Positions 57,697-64,000 of a stretch of 64,000 nucleotides of DNA are shown here, in pieces. Positions within the stretch are counted from its first letter, which is position 1, and every line of letters starts with the position of its first letter. Position numbers and translations under genes: made by a program. The notes under the pieces are model-generated. The model had not been told where the DNA came from. It searched no databases and worked only from the letters and a program-made list of their open reading frames with translations. The DNA is taken from NCBI RefSeq assembly GCF_023221595.1, contig NZ_CP096563.1, positions 1,470,501 to 1,534,500 on the forward strand. Reading direction: 5' to 3'. The stretch is from Rhodococcus qingshengii JCM 15477 (lineage in GTDB: Bacteria; Actinomycetota; Actinomycetes; Mycobacteriales; Mycobacteriaceae).

Positions 57697-58626
57697 ATGG
57701 GAGCAGGGCACGGTCATTCACATGGCCACTCGGCAGCAGATTCGGTCGGCGTAGGACCGTCACCGCAACGCATCAGAAAAATGGCGATCGCGCTTGCGAT
57801 CCTCGTTGCGTTCCTCGTACTCGAGGCCACGGTCGGTATCCTGATCAACTCGTTGGCTCTGCTTGCCGACGCCGGTCACATGCTCACAGACGTGGTGGGT
57901 ATGGCCATGGGACTGACGGCGCTGCTGCTCGCGAAGAGGGGCAGCACCACCGCGGCCAGGACCTTCGGTTGGCACCGCGCCGAAGTGCTGACCGCCATGG
58001 CCAATGCGGTGATGCTGCTGGCCGTCGCCGCCTGGGTCTTCTACGAGGCAATCGGCCGCATCGGTAACGAACCCGAGATCCCGGGCGGCGCCCTGATCAT
58101 CACGGCGGCTGCCGGATTGGCCGCGAACATCGTCGTGATGCTGATGCTGCGCGGCGATTCCAAGGACAGCCTGGCCGTGCGTGGCGCCTACCTCGAGGTG
58201 CTTGCCGACGCCGTCGGTAGCGTCGGCGTTCTGATCGCCGGTGGCCTTGTCCTGCTGTTCAACTGGACGTGGGCAGACGTCGTCGTCGGTGTTCTCATCT
58301 CGCTGTGGGTGGTGCCGCGTGCGATCAAACTGGCCGCAGCATCGCTGCGCATTCTGACGCAGGCTTCGCCGGCCGACGTCGACGTCGAAGCGGTCGAGGC
58401 CGACCTGGCGGCGCTGCCGAGCGTGATGGGTGTTCACGACCTACACGTCTGGACGCTCACCACCGGCATGGATGTCGCGACAGTCCACCTGACCAGTGAC
58501 GCGAATTCGTCGAACGTTCTGGAATCCGCGCGCACCGTCCTCGAGAGTCACGGTCTTTCCCACGCCACCGTTCAGGTGGAATCGTGTGCCAACGGCGAGC
58601 ACTGCGAGAAGAACGTCACTTGGTGA
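57697..58626 (+). CDS. Cation diffusion facilitator (CDF) metal exporter
   Basis: The protein is 309 aa from the ATG at 57697; the frame begins at 57646, but this would place the promoter-like repeats inside the gene. A His-rich N-terminus (GHGHSHGHS) is followed by six membrane helices, with the metal site HxxxD/ADAGHML in TM2 and the second in TM5 (LEVLADAVGSV). The C-terminal cytoplasmic domain has LPSVMGVHDLHVWTLTTG. CDF proteins export Zn, Co or Cd by proton exchange. The last 11 bp overlap the convergent PPOX-type gene. Confidence 0.92.
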   Translation: MGAGHGHSHGHSAADSVGVGPSPQRIRKMAIALAILVAFLVLEATVGILINSLALLADAGHMLTDVVGMAMGLTALLLAKRGSTTAARTFGWHRAEVLTAMANAVMLLAVAAWVFYEAIGRIGNEPEIPGGALIITAAAGLAANIVVMLMLRGDSKDSLAVRGAYLEVLADAVGSVGVLIAGGLVLLFNWTWADVVVGVLISLWVVPRAIKLAAASLRILTQASPADVDVEAVEADLAALPSVMGVHDLHVWTLTTGMDVATVHLTSDANSSNVLESARTVLESHGLSHATVQVESCANGEHCEKNVTW

Positions 58627-59089
58627 AGCGGGTGATCTCCTTGCCCGGCTTCCAGAGATCGACATACATGTGTTCGTCGTCGACGGTCGTGTGCACCACC
58701 TCGTCGATGTCGAGGACAAAGAGGTGCAGAGGCTTCGGAACTTCGTAGGTGTAGCTTGCGAGCACGGCTTCGAACTCGTCGCCGGTCACCTCGCGTGCGA
58801 GTCCGGCGATCTTCGCGTCACCGCCCTCCATGGTGTGCTCGCCGGGATTGCTGTGGAGGGCGTAGCGCCCGTCACGGATGAGATCCTTCGCCTTGAGTGC
58901 GCCGAACATCGAACCGAGCACCAGACGCCCGTCGAGGATTTCGACTTCGGTGCCGCTGACCCGTGGTGAGCCGTCCTTGCGCAGCGTTGCGAGGACGTGA
59001 TGCTTGTGGGCTTTGAACCGCGCTAGGACCGCGTCGGCAAGAGCGGGTACTTCTTCGGAGAACTGCTTCCAGGTGACCATGACGGTCAT
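58616..59089 (-). CDS. PPOX-class (F420/FMN split-barrel) pyridoxamine oxidase-like protein
   Basis: The protein is 157 aa from the ATG at 59089 (AGGGGTG upstream). The split-barrel pattern HHVLATLRKDGSPRVSGTEVEILDGRLVLGSMFGALKAKDLIRDGRYALHSNP is typical of the PPOX/F420-binding family abundant in actinobacteria. Its role may be reduction with F420 or FMN, or heme binding; the substrate is unknown. It is divergent from a WYL regulator with a perfect inverted repeat between them. Confidence 0.85.
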   Translation of the reverse strand: MTVMVTWKQFSEEVPALADAVLARFKAHKHHVLATLRKDGSPRVSGTEVEILDGRLVLGSMFGALKAKDLIRDGRYALHSNPGEHTMEGGDAKIAGLAREVTGDEFEAVLASYTYEVPKPLHLFVLDIDEVVHTTVDDEHMYVDLWKPGKEITRFTK

Positions 59090-59104
59090 TGTGCACCCCT
59101 ATTC

Positions 59105-59121
59105 CTGACAACTTCTGTCAG
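59105..59121. promoter_or_regulatory. Inverted repeat between PPOX and WYL genes
   Basis: CTGACA-ACTTC-TGTCAG is a perfect 6-bp inverted repeat located 16 bp from the PPOX start and 24 bp from the WYL start. It is the likely operator of the WYL regulator. Confidence 0.65.
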
Positions 59122-59144
59122 TGATTCTCGGTAATGTTCGGTCC

Positions 59145-60098
59145 ATGAGATCCGCGCGGTTACTCCAACTCATGCTGCGTTTGCAGGGGAGTCGCGGCGT
59201 CGTCGCCGAGCAGTTGGCCGACGAGTTCGGTGTGTCAGTGCGGACGATCTACCGCGACGTGGCCTCGTTGTCGGCTGCCGGTGTGCCGATCTGGACCGAG
59301 AGCGGCCCCGGTGGTGGCATCCGTCTGCTCGACGGTTGGCAATCCAAGTTGTCCGGCATGACGGACGACGAGACGTCCGCACTCATGCTGTTGGGTGTGC
59401 CGTCCATCGCTGCAGATCTCGGACGATCAGACGCCGTCGGTTCGGCGGGCGCCAAACTGCTCCGCTCCCTGCCCGGTCCGCTGCGCGAGAGCGCACGGTT
59501 GTGGCAGGACCGCATTCTCGTGGACGTTCCGGGTTGGTTCGGCGGCGTCGACGACATCTCTGCGCTTCCGATCGTCACATCCGCTGTGCTGGACTCGCGT
59601 CGACTGCGCTTCGCCTATCGCGATCGCGAGCGGACGGTCGATCCGCTGGGTCTGGTCATCAAAGCCGGTGTTTGGTATCTGGTGGCGGGGATGAACGGTC
59701 GAACGCTGTCGTTTCGAGTCGGGCGCATCAAAAATGCCGTGGTAGAAGATGATTCGTTCACTCGGCCGGTGGATTTCGACCTGCCGTCGTGGTGGGCGGC
59801 GTCGATGGCCGAGTTCGACCGGTCGCTGCTTCGCTTCGAGTGTCGCGTGCGATTGACACCAGAGGGCAGGCGCCGGCTCCCCGATGTGGTGGGCGAGCTT
59901 GCCGCTGCAGTCGAAGTGGGGCCAGAGGACAACGACGGATGGGTCAGTGCCGAGCTGAAACTCGAGAGCGAAGCTGTCGCGCTCTCGCAGCTGATCGGGC
60001 TGGGAGCCGACGTCGAGGTGCTCGAACCCTCGTCTTTGCGTGACGGGATACGCACCGTGGCGGAGCAGATGGTGCTCCGCCACGGGCACGACAGCTAA
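59145..60098 (+). CDS. HTH-WYL (YafY-type) transcriptional regulator
   Basis: The protein is 317 aa from the ATG at 59145. The N-terminal winged helix reads SARLLQLMLRLQGSRGVVAEQLADEFGVSVRTIYRDVASLSAAGVPIWTESGPGGGIRLL. A WYL domain (around residues 150-230: LRFAYRDRERTVDPLGLVIKAGVWYLVAGMNG, with WYL) is followed by the C-terminal WCX extension. The WYL domain senses nucleic acid or small ligands. The divergent PPOX gene is its probable target. Its 3' end overlaps the DUF808 gene by 4 bp. Confidence 0.9.
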   Translation: MRSARLLQLMLRLQGSRGVVAEQLADEFGVSVRTIYRDVASLSAAGVPIWTESGPGGGIRLLDGWQSKLSGMTDDETSALMLLGVPSIAADLGRSDAVGSAGAKLLRSLPGPLRESARLWQDRILVDVPGWFGGVDDISALPIVTSAVLDSRRLRFAYRDRERTVDPLGLVIKAGVWYLVAGMNGRTLSFRVGRIKNAVVEDDSFTRPVDFDLPSWWAASMAEFDRSLLRFECRVRLTPEGRRRLPDVVGELAAAVEVGPEDNDGWVSAELKLESEAVALSQLIGLGADVEVLEPSSLRDGIRTVAEQMVLRHGHDS

Positions 60099-61036
60099 GC
60101 CGTCGCAGAACGCTTTGCGAGCATGCGGGTGATACCCAGTTGAGCGGCGACGATAACGGCGCCAACCACCAGGCCCAGTGCTGCCGAGGCAAGTGTGTTG
60201 ACGATCCACGCCAGCACGCCACCGACTCCGGCGATGTCACTGACTGCTTCTTCGCCGTGATGAACGGCGTCGTAGAGCGGGTGGAAGCCCAGTTCGTCGA
60301 TGCCGACCAACAGGATGTGGCCACCGACCCACAACATCGCGGCGGTTCCCACGACCGAGAGCACTGACATCACGTGAGGCATGCCGCGAACGAGGCCTCG
60401 GCCGACCTTGTGGGTGAAGCCAGACGACGTCTCGGCGATCTTCAATCCGATGTCGTCCATCTTCACGATCAGTCCGACGACGCCGTAGACGACCACGGTG
60501 ATGACGACCGCCACGACGGCAAGGATCACCAATCGGCTCCAGAAGCCTTCGCCTGCGATGGTGTTGAGTGCGATCACCATGATCTCGGCGGACAGGATCA
60601 GGTCGGTGCGGACGGCGCCCGAAACCACTGCTTCTTCGTCGCGAGGATGCTCGTCAGCGGCCTCGTGGTGGTCACCGTGGCCGAAGATTGCACCCCAGAT
60701 CTTGTGAACCGCTTCGTAGCTGAGGTAACAGCCGCCGACCATCAACAGTGGCGTCAGCAGCCAGGGGAGGAACTGACTCAGCAGCAGAGCGATCGGAAGG
60801 ATGATCAGCAGCTTGTTGCGCAACGATCCGATGGCGATGCGCTTGATGATGGGCAACTCGCGTTCGGCTGCGAGCCCACGGACGTACTGCGGCGTGACGG
60901 CTGCGTCGTCGATGACGACGCCGGCCGCTTTGGCGGTCGCCTTACCGGTTGCGGCGGCAACGTCGTCGATCGAGGCGGCAGCCATACGAGCCAGGGCTGC
61001 GACGTCGTCGAGCAGGGCGAAGAGTCCGCCGGCCAT
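60095..61036 (-). CDS. DUF808 (YedI-like) inner-membrane protein
   Basis: The protein is 313 aa from the ATG at 61036 (GGAGG 6 bases upstream). The N-terminal GLFALLDDVAALARMAAASIDDVAAATGKATAKAAGVVIDDAAVTPQYVRG is the DUF808 signature. About seven membrane helices follow, with a His-rich loop GHGDHHEAADEHPRDEE. The function is unknown in the family. It is convergent with the WYL gene. Confidence 0.88.
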   Translation of the reverse strand: MAGGLFALLDDVAALARMAAASIDDVAAATGKATAKAAGVVIDDAAVTPQYVRGLAAERELPIIKRIAIGSLRNKLLIILPIALLLSQFLPWLLTPLLMVGGCYLSYEAVHKIWGAIFGHGDHHEAADEHPRDEEAVVSGAVRTDLILSAEIMVIALNTIAGEGFWSRLVILAVVAVVITVVVYGVVGLIVKMDDIGLKIAETSSGFTHKVGRGLVRGMPHVMSVLSVVGTAAMLWVGGHILLVGIDELGFHPLYDAVHHGEEAVSDIAGVGGVLAWIVNTLASAALGLVVGAVIVAAQLGITRMLAKRSATA

Positions 61037-61276
61037 CACAGACCTCCAGTGGAATCAGTGGAAAAAGGTGGCCGGACCGAACCGGTGACGCAGTTACTTG
61101 ATCGCACGAGGTCTCTATCCATGATCGTCGTAGGTGAGGTCAGGTCACCTGGAACGATACCGGGGGCATCCGTCAGGGACGACCTCGCGAGGTCGGTTGC
61201 CCTTCGTCACGAAAGGTCTTCCCGACCCGGTGCCCGCGTGTAAGACTGCACAGAAGATCGATCGAAACGGGGCACT

Positions 61277-61933
61277 ATGCGTGAACCAGACACTGCACAG
61301 GTCGCCAAGACTTTCGACGCAATGGCGGCGCACTACGACCGACAGATCGGGCGCTTCGAACGCTTTGTGCTCGGTGACGCCCGGAAATGGGCCGTGGACC
61401 AGGCGCATGGCCGCGTGGTCGAGATCGCCGTGGGTACCGGACTGAACCTGCCTCTCTACGGAGACGACGTCGATTACGTCATCGGCGTGGACATCTCGAC
61501 TGCGATGCTCGATCAGGCCAGGCTCAAGGTCTCCGAGGGAGTGAAGACCGAAGTCGACCTACGACTCGGAGACGTGCAAGCACTCGATGTTCCCGACGAG
61601 TGCGTGGACACGTTGGTCTCGACCTACGCCTTTTGCACGATCCCCGATCCGGACCGAGTTGCGAACGAAGCATTTCGAGTCCTGGTACCCGGTGGTCGAT
61701 TCGTCCTCGCCGAGCACGGACCGAGCAAGAACGTTGTTGCTCGAACGTTGATGAAGGTCGTCGAACCGCTTTTTGTTCGGTTCGGTGCCGATCATCTCAC
61801 CCGTGAACCGGTTGAATACCTCGAAAACGCCGGTTTCCTGATCGACGAGGTGCAGCGCAGCGGCCGGGGCGGAATCGTGTTTCGGGTCGTTGCGCGCAAG
61901 CCGGATCCCGAATGGACGGCACTCGGTCACTGA
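61277..61933 (+). CDS. Class I SAM-dependent methyltransferase
   Basis: The 218-aa protein starts with EPDTAQVAKTFDAMAAHYDR, similar to the UbiE/COQ5 group. SAM motif I VVEIAVGTGLNLPLY, Asp in VIGVDISTAMLDQA, motif II GDVQALDVPDECVDTLVS and motif III VLVPGGRFVLAEHG follow. The substrate is unknown; C-methylation of quinones or phospholipids is common among relatives. It stands alone, convergent with the thiolase gene. Confidence 0.88.
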   Translation: MREPDTAQVAKTFDAMAAHYDRQIGRFERFVLGDARKWAVDQAHGRVVEIAVGTGLNLPLYGDDVDYVIGVDISTAMLDQARLKVSEGVKTEVDLRLGDVQALDVPDECVDTLVSTYAFCTIPDPDRVANEAFRVLVPGGRFVLAEHGPSKNVVARTLMKVVEPLFVRFGADHLTREPVEYLENAGFLIDEVQRSGRGGIVFRVVARKPDPEWTALGH

Positions 61934-61961
61934 TGTCGGAATGCCGTCCATCGGGGATTGC

Positions 61962-63131
61962 TCAGCCCAGGCGCTCCAGGATGGTCGCGTTGGCCAACCC
62001 ACCTGCCTCACACATGGTCTGGAGTCCGTAGCGCGCGCCGCGCTGCTCCATCGCGTTGACCAGGGTGGTCATGATCCGCGTTCCGCTGCCGCCCAGTGGG
62101 TGGCCGAGCGCGATGGCGCCGCCGTGGACGTTGACCTTGGACAGGTCGACGCCGGTGTCCGCTGCCCACGAGAGGACGACGGGGGCAAAGGCCTCGTTGA
62201 CCTCGAACAGATCTATGTCCGAGACCGTCAATCCCGCACGGGCCAGGACCTTCTGCGTAGCCGGGATGACCGCGGTGAGCATGTAGAGTGGATCGTCGCC
62301 GGCAACTGCGAAGCTGTGCAATCGTGCCTTCGGGGTGAGGCCGAGTTTCGCGGCGATCTCACTGGTCGTGATCATCACCGCCGAACTGCCGTCCGAAAGC
62401 GGGCTGCTGTTGCCCGCGGTGATGGACCAGTCGATCTGTGGGAATCGCTGTGCGTAGTAGTCGGATTCGAAGGCGGTCCGTAGGCCGGCCAGGGTCTCGA
62501 CCGTGGTGCCGGGGCGGATGGCCTCGTCGACCGACAGCTGCGGGAGCGTGGCGAGTTCCTTGGTGAAGTAACCACTCTCGGTTGCCAGCGCGGCTTTCCG
62601 ATGGCTCGACGCCGAGAACTCGTCGAGTTGGGTGCGGCTCAGTCCCCACTTGGCAGCGATCAATTCGGCGCTGATGCCCTGCGGTACCAGACCGTCCGGA
62701 TAGCGCTCTTCGAAACCCACGCCGAGTGATTCGCGCCCGATGCTGCTCGAGCCCATAGGGACTCGGCTCATCGACTCGACTCCGGCAGCGACAACGATGT
62801 CGTACGCACCGGCAATGACGCCCTGAGCGGCAAAATGAACTGCTTGTTGGCTACTTCCACACTGTCGGTCGACGGTGGTTCCCGGTACCGACTCAGGGTA
62901 GCCTGCGGCGAGAAGGGCAGTGCGAGTGACATTCTGGCTCTGTTCACCGACTTGGCTTACCGCTCCACCGATGACGTCGTCGATCAGAGCTGCATCGATT
63001 CCAGTGCGTTCGACTACCGCCTTGAGGCTGTGGGCGAGGAGGTCGACGGCGTTGATGCCGTGCAGGGCGCCGTTCGCCTTTCCCTTGCCGATCGGAGTGC
63101 GAACGGCTTCGACGATAACTGCGTCTCTCAT
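61962..63131 (-). CDS. Thiolase / acetyl-CoA acetyltransferase, FadA5-like
   Basis: The 389-aa protein has the acyl-enzyme Cys in VDRQCGSSQQA, the catalytic His in GHPLGGSG and the second Cys in CEAGGLANA. Segments VIVEAVRTPIGK...GINAVDLLAHSLKAVV and GAVSQVGEQSQNVTR resemble FadA5-type thiolases that shorten the cholesterol side chain. It cleaves a 3-ketoacyl-CoA to acetyl- or propionyl-CoA. Its ATG overlaps the stop of the upstream MFS gene (ATGA), an unusual pairing of efflux or uptake with thiolysis. Confidence 0.9.
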   Translation of the reverse strand: MRDAVIVEAVRTPIGKGKANGALHGINAVDLLAHSLKAVVERTGIDAALIDDVIGGAVSQVGEQSQNVTRTALLAAGYPESVPGTTVDRQCGSSQQAVHFAAQGVIAGAYDIVVAAGVESMSRVPMGSSSIGRESLGVGFEERYPDGLVPQGISAELIAAKWGLSRTQLDEFSASSHRKAALATESGYFTKELATLPQLSVDEAIRPGTTVETLAGLRTAFESDYYAQRFPQIDWSITAGNSSPLSDGSSAVMITTSEIAAKLGLTPKARLHSFAVAGDDPLYMLTAVIPATQKVLARAGLTVSDIDLFEVNEAFAPVVLSWAADTGVDLSKVNVHGGAIALGHPLGGSGTRIMTTLVNAMEQRGARYGLQTMCEAGGLANATILERLG

Positions 63132-64000
63132 GACAAATTCCTTTCAGGGATGGCGGATTCAACAGGGACAACCGGGGTGGGTGTGGTCGCAGGTGTCATT
63201 CCCAGTGATGTCAGGGCAGACACAAGCGCGACGGCAAAGATCACCCACCAGGCCTGGCGGAAGGTGTCGTAGTCGACAGCAGAGCCGAGAACCGCGATCA
63301 GAACGCTCACGCCGAGAACGGTTCCGATCTGTCGGCTCATGCTGACGATTGCGCTACCGGTGGCCGATCTGGCAGGTGCCAGATCCGCCGTGGCCTGCGA
63401 CAGAATGGTCGGCAGGGCAAGACCGACACCGATCCCGGCGATGATCCAGCCTGGTAGGAGTCCGGTCGCGTAGTTGGGCGTCGTATCAACCGAGACGAGA
63501 ACGAGTACGGTTCCGACTGCCCACAGAAGGCTGCCGAGTGCGGCGACGCGTCCCGCCGAGTACCTGCGCGTCAGCGATCCGCCGGCGATGGCGAACAGCG
63601 GAACGAGAAGCGGACCCGGTGAGACGGCGAAACCGGTTCGCAGAGCGGAGTATCCCCAGGCTTCCTGGAGCCACAGGATGTTCGAGAGAAGACCCGCGGC
63701 GAATGCTGCGCTGAACAGGATGGCGGTGACGTTGGACCAGGCAAACGAGCGGATCTTCAGAAGATCCGGAGCAATCAACGGAGTCCGGTGACGAGAGTTG
63801 CTCCACCAGAACGAGAGTAGTGTCACGGCAGCCACGGCGAAGGCGATCAGAACGCGATTGTCGGTCCATCCCCAGTCCGGACCCTGGACGAGTGCCAGGG
63901 CGAGAGAGCCGATTCCGACGGTGAGGAGGGCAGCGCCGACGAAGTCGATACCGGCATCGGGATCCTTGTGTGTTGTATCCGGTACGAGTCGGACTGCGAA
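63128..64000 (-). CDS. MFS transporter, DHA2 (EmrB/QacA) type, 5' end beyond the window
   Basis: The frame stays open to the right edge: upstream of residue M of the shorter open frame it continues with RLVPDTTHKDPDAGIDFVG and then LLTVGIGSLALALVQGPDWGW, which is typical of the TM6-TM7 region of 14-TM exporters, so the gene is truncated by the window. The visible C-terminal half has about seven membrane helices (FSAAFAAGLLSNILWLQEAWGYSALRTGFAVSPGPLLVPLFAIAGG; GSAIVSMSRQIGTVLGVSVLIAVLG). It is coupled by a 4-bp overlap to the thiolase gene downstream. Confidence 0.9.
   Translation of the reverse strand, partial: FAVRLVPDTTHKDPDAGIDFVGAALLTVGIGSLALALVQGPDWGWTDNRVLIAFAVAAVTLLSFWWSNSRHRTPLIAPDLLKIRSFAWSNVTAILFSAAFAAGLLSNILWLQEAWGYSALRTGFAVSPGPLLVPLFAIAGGSLTRRYSAGRVAALGSLLWAVGTVLVLVSVDTTPNYATGLLPGWIIAGIGVGLALPTILSQATADLAPARSATGSAIVSMSRQIGTVLGVSVLIAVLGSAVDYDTFRQAWWVIFAVALVSALTSLGMTPATTPTPVVPVESAIPERNLS

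Noticed and set aside
1..64000. tRNA, rRNA or riboswitch genes
   Set aside because: No cloverleaf-like or conserved riboswitch sequence was recognised by eye; tRNAscan and Rfam searches would be decisive.

Overview
The window is high-GC actinobacterial DNA and most resembles Rhodococcus (erythropolis/qingshengii-like). The pointers are moderate-to-high GC, frequent GTG and TTG starts, many ATGA or TGATG gene overlaps, 9,10-seco steroid-type ring-degradation enzymes, and a conserved block that from memory parallels Mycobacterium tuberculosis Rv0360c-Rv0385 (type II flavohemoglobin, clpB, Rv0383c-like protein, pyrE, TrmH methyltransferase, fba, Rv0361-like protein, DUF3151 protein). Genus is inferred from content, not from a database match. 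No rRNA, tRNA, CRISPR array, insertion sequence or phage gene was seen.

Region 1 (1-9,400): the tail of a LivF-type ABC ATPase with a strong terminator, an Old-Yellow-Enzyme-family oxidoreductase, then an unusual unit in which an orphan NarL-type response regulator sits between two paralogous small (probably exported) proteins. Both paralogs carry the same pair of operator-like sites, 36 bp apart, at nearly the same distance from the start codon. After a 30-bp tandem repeat comes a Baeyer-Villiger monooxygenase coupled to two SDR dehydrogenases that look mycofactocin-dependent, a small unknown protein, and a convergent KstD/fumarate-reductase-like flavoprotein.

Region 2 (9,400-24,500): a STAS protein and a degenerate-EAL/DICT protein; a cytochrome P450 with a divergent TetR regulator and a clear palindromic operator; a nucleotidyltransferase/uridine-kinase-like pair; a flavodoxin; then a steroid-type gene set: KSI-like protein, HsaB-like flavin reductase, PadR and IclR regulators, an operon of KshA, HsaA-like and HsaC-like enzymes, an unknown 181-aa protein and a divergent acyl-CoA ligase. 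The meta-cleavage hydrolase (HsaD) is not in the window.

Region 3 (24,500-29,600): a CitA/CitB-type two-component system divergent from a TctC lipoprotein without TctA/TctB, followed by a CitMHS citrate transporter. This is a citrate or tricarboxylate sensing and uptake unit.

Region 4 (29,500-34,100): a nitric oxide island: bacterial NO synthase oxygenase, two flavohemoglobins and a stand-alone FAD/NAD reductase that resembles the reductase half of the flavohemoglobins.

Region 5 (34,100-64,000): mostly core genes: HspR-type HAIR operator and clpB, pyrE, transporters and regulators, PlsC and lysoplasmalogenase, TrmH methyltransferase, GH76 protein, LLM flavin monooxygenase, a Zur-box-like site in front of a CobW GTPase, two DedA proteins, fba, FUSC-type and CDF membrane proteins, a WYL regulator with a divergent PPOX-type protein, DUF808 protein, a methyltransferase, and at the right edge an MFS efflux protein translationally coupled to a FadA5-like thiolase.
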